A DNA stretch of 6,611 nt from Melioribacteraceae bacterium (GTDB taxonomy: Bacteria > Bacteroidota > Ignavibacteria > Ignavibacteriales > Melioribacteraceae). Shown one piece after another: positions 1 to 6,041 of the stretch. Every line of letters begins with the position of its first letter. The first letter of the stretch is position 1. The position numbers and the translations under genes are program-made. The stretch lies in the NCBI GenBank assembly GCA_015494845.1, contig WGAL01000390.1:1-6611 (forward strand), read 5' to 3'. The notes beneath the pieces are model-generated. The model made no database searches, was not told the DNA's origin, and saw nothing but the letters and a program-made list of their open reading frames with translations.

Positions 1-6
1 GTCGCT

Positions 7-1914
7 ATGGGTGATTTTAAAGTAAAATTTGCCACATCGAAAAATGAATTGGTTCAATTCACAAAAAACTTATTGAACGACGTTCAGGCTTTCGAAACAT
101 TATTATCCAAAGATGCTTTCGAAAAAGACGTTACAATGATTGGTGCGGAACAGGAGCTTTGCCTAGTGGATAAAAATTACAAGCCTTATTCCAAAAACCT
201 TTCCATTATCGAAAAAGCGGAAATGGATAATCTAAGCCCTGAACTTGCACAGTTCAATTTGGAAACAAACACCAAACCTTATCTCTTTCAAGATCAAGCG
301 CTTTCTCAAATGGAAGAAGAAATTTCCGCCGACTTGGAAAAAATAAGAAACGTCGCTAAAGATTTTGAAGCGGATATAATCTTAACCGGAATTTTACCGA
401 CAGTTAGAAAATTCGACGTTGAGCGCGAAAGAATTACGCCATACGAACGCTACTTTGCTTTGATTGACACAATGCGCGAAATTCGCGGCGAGGAATTTTT
501 AATTAATATTTCTGGGATTGACGAACTTAATATAAAACTCAGTAGCGGCTTAATCGAAGCGGCGAACACAGGCTTTCAAATTCATTTGCAAGTAGCGCCG
601 GACGAATTCAAACATAAATATAATATTGCTCAAGCTATCGCAGGCGTTGCGTTAGCGCCTGCCGTTAATTCACCGTTGCTTTTTGGGAAAAGATTGTGGA
701 AAGAAACAAGAATAGCGCTTTTCCAACAGGCAATTGATACAAGAATTTCAAACGAACACATCCGCGACCGACATCCGCGCGTAACTTTCGGGACAAGTTG
801 GATTAAAGAATCCGTAATCGAATTATTTAAAGAAGACATTATGCGCTACCGTGTCTTGCTTGGCGCAGAATTTGACGAAGACAGTTTGGAAATAGTCCGA
901 AACGGCGGCATTCCTCAACTTAAAGCTCTGACGGTTCACAATTCAACTGTTTACAGATGGAACAGACCTGTTTACGGAATTTCGCCAAACGGAAAACCGC
1001 ATTTGCGTATCGAAGCGAGAATGTTTCCTGCCGGACCGACAGTTGTTGACGAAATGGCAAATGCCGCGTTCTGGCTCGGACTGTTGGAAGGTTACTCACA
1101 ACAATTGGACGACGTTACCAAATACATTAACTTCGACGAAGCAAAAGCCAATTTCTACGTAGCCGCCGTAAGCGGAATGAGCCGTCAAATTACTTGGTTC
1201 AATCATAAAAGATATGCAATAAAAGATTTAATATTAAACGAACTTTTGCCGGTTGCTCGAGCTGGGCTCGAAAATCAAAACATCACAAAAGACGATATTG
1301 ATAAATATCTCGGCATCATTGAAGAGCGCGTAAAAAAGGAATCTACCGGCTCTAATTGGATGCTCGAGGTTTACGACAATCTTCACAACAAAGCTTCGAA
1401 AGAAGAAATTTTAACTATGATTACAATGGATACAATTGAAAACCAAAAAGCTGGAATTCCGGTTCACGAGTGGGATATTCCCGGAATAAAAGAGCTGCCG
1501 CATTGGCATCCTTCCAAATTGCTTGTGGAAGAAGTTATGCGCACGGACGTTCTTTCCGTTCAGCCTGACGACATCGTGGAATTTGTCGCCGATATGATGA
1601 TTTGGGAAAATTTACGTTACGTTCCGGTTGAAGACAAAGAAGGAAATTTTGTGGGATTGGTAACTTCAACGCGCTTGCTTAAAGTTCTGAGAAAATTAAC
1701 AATCGACCAAAACTTAAAAGATCTAAAAGTGAAAGACGTTATGATAGAAAATCCCGAAACAATTGAACCCTCGCAAAAAATTCAGGATGCGATGATAATA
1801 ATGGACAAAGCGCAAATCGGAAGTTTGCCGGTTGTTTACAACAATAAACTTATCGGGATGCTGACGGAAACGGAATTCTTTTATTTAAGCAGAAGATTGT
1901 TTGAGAGATTCTAA
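7..1914 (+). CDS. GCS2-family glutamate-cysteine-ligase-like carboxylate-amine ligase with C-terminal CBS pair
   Basis: Predicted cytoplasmic ATP-dependent ligase joining an amino acid carboxylate to an amine. The first ~490 residues have the glutamate-cysteine ligase type 2 (GCS2/YbdK-like) layout. There is an acidic motif GAEQEL at residues 46-51, the partner strand ELAQFNLETN at 79-88, FQIHLQV at 190-196, and the late basic/acidic motif PHLRIEAR at 331-338 followed by a helix rich in Ala and Leu. Two CBS repeats follow, at about 506-562 (begins VEEVMRTDVLSV) and 574-628 (begins KVKDVMIENPETI). CBS pairs usually bind AMP/ATP or S-adenosylmethionine, so allosteric control by nucleotide is inferred. 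Plain YbdK and GshA lack this tail. No signal peptide or membrane segment is seen. The ATG at 7 is a plausible start, but the frame is open to base 1, so an earlier start outside the window is possible. The true substrate is unknown, and glutathione synthesis should not be assumed. It probably forms an operon with the deacylase 42 bases downstream. Confidence 0.85.
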   Translation: MGDFKVKFATSKNELVQFTKNLLNDVQAFETLLSKDAFEKDVTMIGAEQELCLVDKNYKPYSKNLSIIEKAEMDNLSPELAQFNLETNTKPYLFQDQALSQMEEEISADLEKIRNVAKDFEADIILTGILPTVRKFDVERERITPYERYFALIDTMREIRGEEFLINISGIDELNIKLSSGLIEAANTGFQIHLQVAPDEFKHKYNIAQAIAGVALAPAVNSPLLFGKRLWKETRIALFQQAIDTRISNEHIRDRHPRVTFGTSWIKESVIELFKEDIMRYRVLLGAEFDEDSLEIVRNGGIPQLKALTVHNSTVYRWNRPVYGISPNGKPHLRIEARMFPAGPTVVDEMANAAFWLGLLEGYSQQLDDVTKYINFDEAKANFYVAAVSGMSRQITWFNHKRYAIKDLILNELLPVARAGLENQNITKDDIDKYLGIIEERVKKESTGSNWMLEVYDNLHNKASKEEILTMITMDTIENQKAGIPVHEWDIPGIKELPHWHPSKLLVEEVMRTDVLSVQPDDIVEFVADMMIWENLRYVPVEDKEGNFVGLVTSTRLLKVLRKLTIDQNLKDLKVKDVMIENPETIEPSQKIQDAMIIMDKAQIGSLPVVYNNKLIGMLTETEFFYLSRRLFERF

Positions 1915-1956
1915 TTTATTAGTTTCGCATATCTAAAAAACGGAAATTACGGAAAT

Positions 1957-2859
1957 ATGGAAACTGAATACGTTCAGCACATTATTGATATAATAGGTAA
2001 AGACGAAGACAAAAAATTCATCATTATCGGCGGAATTCACGGAAACGAGAAAAGCGGAATAGACGCCATAATAAATGTTTTGCCGGATTTAAAAAAACAT
2101 TCGCTCGTTCAAAAAGGGAAAATTTATTTTTTGAAAGGAAACTTACCGGCTCTCGAACATAACGACAGATTTATCGAAAAAGATTTGAATCGTTTGTGGC
2201 TTGACGAAAATATTTTTTCCGAAAGTAATTCCACACCTGATTTCATTCAATTAAAAGAACTCTACCATTTGATTGCCAACGAAATTTGCGAGAACAAATT
2301 TGACAATTGCTACTTTTTAGACCTACACACATTCTCGGCAAAAAGCGGCGTTTTTTGTATTCCTGCGGCAAACGACAAAAGCGTTGCGTTCGCAAAATCG
2401 TTCGGCGTTCCGTTTATTGAAAAACTTTCCGACACTTTACCTGGCACGGCGCTTTCATATTTCGGGAATAAAGGAATGACTGCGCTTGTTTTCGAAGGCG
2501 GAACACACAACACGCCCGAAGCGACGCTTACGCTCGAAGCCGGTATTTGGCACAGTTTGGCATACGCCGAATTTATTTCGCCGGAATTGGGAAAAGTGAA
2601 AAAAGGGAGAGAATTGTTAAAGGAAATTTCAGATAATTATCCGCATCATTTGGAATTGGTTTACCGGCACAAACTCGAAGACTATTACAATTTCCGTATG
2701 AATAAAGGTTACTTTAATTTCAAACCGATTAAAAAATCCGAATTCTTAGCCGTTCAAAATAATTCGAAAATTACAAGTCCGTATAGCGGCTACATTTTAA
2801 TGCCTTTATATCAAAGGAAAGGAAGCGACGGCTTCTTTATTGTTCGCGAAAAAGAGTAA
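1957..2859 (+). CDS. Succinylglutamate desuccinylase/aspartoacylase-family zinc deacylase
   Basis: A 300-residue enzyme of the AstE/AspA branch of the M14 carboxypeptidase fold. This family uses one zinc ion to hydrolyse the amide bond of N-acylated amino acids. All expected active-site elements are visible. GGIHGNEKSG gives zinc ligands His28 and Glu31. DLNRLW (76-81) is the substrate-binding Asn-Arg motif. LDLHTFS gives the third zinc ligand His124. VFEGGTH places the general-base glutamate at Glu180. The C-terminal ~80 residues are a beta-rich domain, as in other members. Length is normal for the family and no export signal is seen. The leader has only a weak ribosome site: tandem copies of ACGGAAAT end right at the ATG. 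The short gap after the ligase suggests cotranscription and a related substrate. It could be assigned as AstE or aspartoacylase, but there is no arginine succinyltransferase pathway around it, so the substrate is left open. Confidence 0.88.
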   Translation: METEYVQHIIDIIGKDEDKKFIIIGGIHGNEKSGIDAIINVLPDLKKHSLVQKGKIYFLKGNLPALEHNDRFIEKDLNRLWLDENIFSESNSTPDFIQLKELYHLIANEICENKFDNCYFLDLHTFSAKSGVFCIPAANDKSVAFAKSFGVPFIEKLSDTLPGTALSYFGNKGMTALVFEGGTHNTPEATLTLEAGIWHSLAYAEFISPELGKVKKGRELLKEISDNYPHHLELVYRHKLEDYYNFRMNKGYFNFKPIKKSEFLAVQNNSKITSPYSGYILMPLYQRKGSDGFFIVREKE

Positions 2860-2907
2860 ATCGCGGAATAGTTATTTCCCAGAAAAATTTACAATTAATT
2901 CTGGTTG

Positions 2908-2938
2908 GGGACGCAAATTTTGCGTCCCTTACTTTTTT
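2908..2938 (+). terminator. Rho-independent terminator after the deacylase gene
   Basis: A perfect 9-base-pair stem, left arm GGGACGCAA (2908-2916) and right arm TTGCGTCCC (2920-2928), closes a 3-base ATT loop. It is followed by the T-rich tract TTACTTTTTT (2929-2938). It lies 48 bases after the stop of the plus-strand deacylase and in the correct orientation for it. Read on the minus strand, the stem is followed by CAACCAG rather than a T-tract, so it is less convincing as the prfA terminator, although the hairpin may still help separate the convergent transcripts. Confidence 0.8.
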
Positions 2939-2966
2939 AGAAATAGTAATTCGCGACTTTTCACGG

Positions 2967-4046
2967 TTAATCCAAACCTGCTTTAAGTTTCTCGGTTCTG
3001 TCGGCGAGTTTTAACTTTTCGATTAGTTCCAACAGATCGCCGTCCATAATATTAGAAAGGTTGTAAAGCGTCAAACCTATTCTGTGGTCGGTAACGCGGT
3101 TCTGCGGAAAATTGTATGTTCTGATTTTTTCGCTTCTGTCGCCTGTGCGAACCATCGATTTACGCGTTTGCGCGATTTCCTTTTGTTGCTTTTGCTGTTC
3201 AAGGTCGTAAAGCCGCGCCATTAAAACCTTCATCGCTTTTTGGCGGTTCTTCAATTGCGAACGTTCGTCTTGACACTGAACGACAATGCCGGTAGGAATG
3301 TGCGTGATGCGAATTGCGGTTTCCACTTTGTTTACGTTTTGTCCGCCTGCACCGCCGCTTCTGAAAACGTCGATTTTCAAATCGTTTTGATTTATGTCGA
3401 TGTGAACGTCTTCGGCTTCCGGCATAACAACAACGGACGCCGCAGACGTGTGCAATCTTCCGCTTGCTTCCGTTGCCGGAACGCGCTGAACGCGATGCAC
3501 GCCGCTCTCGAATTTCAAATCGCCGTAAACGCCTGCGCCGGTAACCGAAAGAACGACTTCCTTAATTCCGCCCATTCCGCCGACTTCGCTCAAATCGATA
3601 ATTTCGTATTTCCAACCTTGTCTTTCGGCAAAACGCGTGTACATTCTCAACAAATCAGCCGCAAAGAGTCCCGCCTCTTCCCCGCCGGTTCCTGCTCTGA
3701 TTTCGAGAATAACGTCTTTGTCGTCGTCAGGGTCTTTCGGAATAAGCAAAATTTTTATTTTTTCTTCGAGCTCGGTTTTCTTTTCTTCCAATTCGTCGAG
3801 TTCCGCTTCGGCAAGTTCCTTAAATTCTTCGTCCTCGTCGGAATTTATTATCTCTTTGTTTCCCTCAATATTTTTAAGAACCGTTTCGTATTCGTCGTAA
3901 GCTTTAACAATCTCTTCAAGTTCACTTCGTTTTTTGCTGAGTTCAATTAATTTTTTCTGGTCTGAAACTACCTCAGGATTAGAAAGCTCGGCGTTGATTT
4001 CTTCGTATTTCTCTTTTATTTCTTTTAATTTTTCAATAAAATCCAT
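2967..4046 (-). CDS. prfA: Peptide chain release factor 1
   Basis: Class I release factor that reads UAA and UAG in the ribosomal A site and triggers release of the finished protein. Numbered from the chosen start (359 residues), the N-terminal ~105 residues are charged and helical. The codon-recognition tripeptide is Pro-Ala-Thr at 190-192 (in [10 protein letters not shown]), the PxT form that marks RF1; RF2 has Ser-Pro-Phe. The catalytic GGQ is at 234-236 within [15 protein letters not shown], where PrmC-type methyltransferases modify the Gln. The conserved [20 protein letters not shown] block lies near the C-terminus. The frame extends upstream to another ATG at 4115, but the extra 23 residues are not family-like and that start lies in the shared promoter region. 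The ATG at 4046 ([10 protein letters not shown]) gives the usual RF1 length. No clear Shine-Dalgarno is present. prmC, often next to prfA, is not in the window. Confidence 0.96.
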   Translation of the reverse strand: MDFIEKLKEIKEKYEEINAELSNPEVVSDQKKLIELSKKRSELEEIVKAYDEYETVLKNIEGNKEIINSDEDEEFKELAEAELDELEEKKTELEEKIKILLIPKDPDDDKDVILEIRAGTGGEEAGLFAADLLRMYTRFAERQGWKYEIIDLSEVGGMGGIKEVVLSVTGAGVYGDLKFESGVHRVQRVPATEASGRLHTSAASVVVMPEAEDVHIDINQNDLKIDVFRSGGAGGQNVNKVETAIRITHIPTGIVVQCQDERSQLKNRQKAMKVLMARLYDLEQQKQQKEIAQTRKSMVRTGDRSEKIRTYNFPQNRVTDHRIGLTLYNLSNIMDGDLLELIEKLKLADRTEKLKAGLD

Positions 4047-4077
4047 TTTTTCAGTCCGTAAATTTTTAAACTGTGAA

Positions 4078-4083
4078 TATAAT
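4078..4083 (+). promoter_or_regulatory. Candidate -10 box for ispH
   Basis: A perfect TATAAT lies 47 bases before the ispH ATG, inside the 84-base prfA-ispH intergenic region. No good TTGACA-like hexamer is seen 16-18 bases upstream, so the call rests on the -10 match, the position and the lack of any other space for an ispH promoter. AT-rich sequence gives such matches by chance. Confidence 0.35.
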
Positions 4084-4094
4084 GAAAATTTACG

Positions 4095-4102
4095 CAAATT
4101 TA
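4095..4102 (-). promoter_or_regulatory. Candidate Bacteroidota-type -7 box for prfA
   Basis: On the minus strand these bases read TAAATTTG, a full match to the TAnnTTTG -7 element used by the primary sigma factor of Bacteroidota. The box lies about 48 bases before the chosen prfA start. A TTG lies 23 bases further upstream, slightly long for the usual -33/-7 spacing. This is tentative, since the taxon is itself inferred. A second option is TATATT on the minus strand at 4076-4081. Confidence 0.25.
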
Positions 4103-4120
4103 CTTTTTCAATCATTCGTT

Positions 4121-4125
4121 AAAGG
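4121..4125 (+). promoter_or_regulatory. Ribosome binding site of ispH
   Basis: AAAGG lies five bases before the ATG at 4131. It is the clearest Shine-Dalgarno-like site in the window and supports the long ispH start, which keeps the N-terminal extension typical of the cyanobacterial/plant-type enzyme. Confidence 0.5.
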
Positions 4126-4130
4126 CAATA

Positions 4131-5360
4131 ATGAGAAGTTTTGAAATACCGGATTATTTTACAAGCGAATTAATTTCAAAAATAAAAAATTTCCGTCGCT
4201 ATGCTGACAAAAGAAAAGAGGATTTTTCGCCGACGTTGCTTGATTTCGGCAAAGTAAAATTTTACATTGCGCGGCATTTCGGCTTTTGTTTCGGCGTCCA
4301 AAACGCAATTGAAATCGCATACAAAGCGTTGAACGAAAACCCTGGTAAACGAATTTACCTTTTAAGCGAAATGATACACAATCCCGAAGTAAACGACGAC
4401 TTGCGCGAACAAGGAATTAACTTCATTCAAGACGCGCTCGGCAACCAGTTTATTACGTGGAATGAAATTACCCGCGACGATATCGTAATCATTCCGGCGT
4501 TCGGAACGACGCTCGAAACGATGAAAATTCTTGAAGAAAAAGGAATTGATTACAGAAAATACAACACGACTTGCCCGTTTGTTGAAAAAGTTTGGAACCG
4601 TTCCGAAATAATCGGCAGAAAAGGTTTTACGATAATCATTCACGGCAAGCATTTGCACGAAGAAACCCGCGCTACGTTTTCGCACGTTAAAGAAAGCGCG
4701 CCGTCGTTAATTGTAAGAAATATTGACGAAGCGAAAATCGTAGCGAATAAAATTGCCGGTAAAATCCCAACCGGTGAATTTCTTGAAATTTTCAAAGACA
4801 AATACTCCCGCGGTTTCAATCCCGAGGTTCACTTAAACAAGCTCGGCGTCGTAAATCAAACGACAATGCTCGCCGAAGAAACGCAAGCAATAGCGAACTT
4901 ATTACGAAATGCGTTGAAAGAAAAATTCGGCGAAGCAAACTTAAAAGAACATTTCGCCGATAACCGCGACACGCTTTGTTACGCCACTAACGACAACCAA
5001 ACCGCGACAAAAAAACTGCTCGTAACCGACGCGGATTTGGCGCTTGTAGTAGGCGGTTACAACAGTTCAAACACTTCGCACTTATACGAATTGCTTTCAA
5101 GCAAATTCAAAACTTATTTTATAAAAGACAAAAACGAATTGCTGAGCCGAAATAAAATCAGACACTTTTGCTTAAAAGAAAAGAGTGTAAAAATTTCCGA
5201 AAATTATTTGCCCACAAAAAACGAAATAAAAATTGCAATTACCTCAGGAGCATCTTGTCCGGATTCCGAAGTCGAAGCGGTTATTAAGAAAATTGTTTCG
5301 TTAGTTGATGAAGAAAGTTTGCGTATAAAAGAGCCGGAAATTTCGGTTCTATATTTGTGA
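4131..5360 (+). CDS. ispH: 4-hydroxy-3-methylbut-2-enyl diphosphate reductase (long, cyanobacterial/plant type)
   Basis: Last step of the MEP isoprenoid pathway: reductive dehydroxylation of HMBPP to isopentenyl and dimethylallyl diphosphate at a cytoplasmic [4Fe-4S] centre. The three cluster cysteines are Cys53 (HFGFCFGV), Cys148 (NTTCPFVEKVW) and Cys283 (DTLCYATNDNQ). Diphosphate- and proton-relay residues are also visible: His83 in EMIHNP, His176 and Glu178 in HEET (the latter matching E. coli Glu126), the QTT at 243-245, NSSNTSHL at 311-318 and SGAS at 372-375. The 409-residue length, the ~40-residue N-terminal extension with an S-E-L-I-S-K-I-like segment, the HGKHLHEET motif and an insertion around 210-235 match the cyanobacterial/plant subtype rather than the ~310-residue E. 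coli form. That subtype typically depends on ferredoxin or a similar electron donor. It is divergent from prfA. No terminator is seen in the 33 bases before the convergent rloB. Confidence 0.94.
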   Translation: MRSFEIPDYFTSELISKIKNFRRYADKRKEDFSPTLLDFGKVKFYIARHFGFCFGVQNAIEIAYKALNENPGKRIYLLSEMIHNPEVNDDLREQGINFIQDALGNQFITWNEITRDDIVIIPAFGTTLETMKILEEKGIDYRKYNTTCPFVEKVWNRSEIIGRKGFTIIIHGKHLHEETRATFSHVKESAPSLIVRNIDEAKIVANKIAGKIPTGEFLEIFKDKYSRGFNPEVHLNKLGVVNQTTMLAEETQAIANLLRNALKEKFGEANLKEHFADNRDTLCYATNDNQTATKKLLVTDADLALVVGGYNSSNTSHLYELLSSKFKTYFIKDKNELLSRNKIRHFCLKEKSVKISENYLPTKNEIKIAITSGASCPDSEVEAVIKKIVSLVDEESLRIKEPEISVLYL

Positions 5361-5393
5361 GGAAGGTTTCGGAAATTATTTATTCTACTGCGG

Positions 5394-6038
5394 TTAATTT
5401 TTCTCTAATCCAATTGCGTTTTTTATTTGTTTGGTCTCAAAAAATAAATTCATTTCGCAAATGGCTTGTTCTATTTCATCAAGATTTTTTCGTTGAACTC
5501 TTTGAGCATTGCTCAGAGCGGCAGATAAATGCGGTTTTAGTTTAGAATAAATATCATTGTTCTCTTTAGTAAAATATTTACGATTTTTTTGATAATCTTT
5601 TATATGAGTTTTTAATTCTTTTTCCGCTTCTCCGCATTTAGGGAAATATTTTGTTGTTTGTTTAAAATGAAGAAGAAACCAAAACTCCAGACACGGATTA
5701 TTTAAGATTGTTACAACATTTTTATATTCCTCTTTCTCCAATTCCTTCAAATTTTCTTTTAGCATTTGTATTTTATTCGTTTTTCCTTTTTTCATTAATT
5801 TTGATTTTGCAATAATGTCGTCCACATCTATTATCCAAAAAACTTTTGTATAATCTTTGGAATAACCTTTTACATCTTCAAATTGTTCGGAAAATTCCTT
5901 TTTTTGTGGAATTTTTGGCTCAACTCGAACCTGTAGATTCTTTTCATTTCTTCGAAGCATTTGAAAATACCAAACTTCTGTTTCGCCGTCAACAACAATA
6001 AGAAAATTCTCTCTCCATGTTCTACTTTTTCTTCTCAT
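5394..6038 (-). CDS. rloB: RloB-family TOPRIM-like protein (AbiLii-like effector candidate)
   Basis: A 214-residue protein of the RloB family, the small partner of an AAA15-type ATPase in defence loci; AbiLii of the lactococcal AbiL system belongs here. The TOPRIM-like acidic residues are present: Glu19 and Glu21 in VVDGETEVWYFQML, and Asp71 and Asp73 in VFWIIDVDD. The family hallmark NPCLEFWFLLHF is at 114-125. By analogy with TOPRIM effectors such as AriB of PARIS it may be a metal-dependent nuclease; this is inferred. The ATG at 6038 shares one base with the ATPase stop codon (TGATG). An alternative GTG one codon upstream (6041) would give a 4-base overlap. Either way translation is probably coupled to the ATPase. 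The gene is AT-rich (14 of 60 bases are G or C in 5761-5820) compared with adjacent ispH, which suggests transfer. There is no signal peptide or membrane helix. Confidence 0.85.
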   Translation of the reverse strand: MRRKSRTWRENFLIVVDGETEVWYFQMLRRNEKNLQVRVEPKIPQKKEFSEQFEDVKGYSKDYTKVFWIIDVDDIIAKSKLMKKGKTNKIQMLKENLKELEKEEYKNVVTILNNPCLEFWFLLHFKQTTKYFPKCGEAEKELKTHIKDYQKNRKYFTKENNDIYSKLKPHLSAALSNAQRVQRKNLDEIEQAICEMNLFFETKQIKNAIGLEKN

Positions 6039-6041
6039 CAC
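6036..6041 (-). other. Stop/start overlap coupling ATPase and rloB
   Basis: On the minus strand the six bases read GTGATG. They contain the ATPase stop TGA (6040-6038), the rloB ATG (6038-6036) and an in-frame GTG (6041-6039). A GGAG at 6044-6041 sits too close to be a good ribosome site for either start, so termination-reinitiation coupling is the likely way rloB is translated. Confidence 0.7.

Noticed and set aside
1957..2859. Assigning the deacylase as astE of arginine catabolism
   Set aside because: No other ast genes are present and the gene sits with a GCS2-like ligase. Family membership is clear but the substrate is not.
2879..2904. Second inverted repeat, CCAGAA (2879-2884) with TTCTGG (2899-2904)
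   Set aside because: Only six base pairs with a long imperfect interior and no T-tract on either strand. Not supportable as a terminator or regulatory element by itself.
3240..3950. A 236-codon open frame on the plus strand across prfA
   Set aside because: It lies wholly antisense to the well-supported prfA, has a low-complexity Phe/Val/Asn-rich translation with no recognisable domain, and has no ribosome site. It is a shadow of prfA.
4362..4685. A 107-codon open frame on the minus strand inside ispH
   Set aside because: Fully antisense to conserved ispH motifs, no family-like features.
5333..5393. Possible terminator between ispH and rloB, based on the CCGGAAATTTCGG palindrome
   Set aside because: The palindrome leaves no loop, lies inside the ispH coding end and has no T-tract immediately after it.
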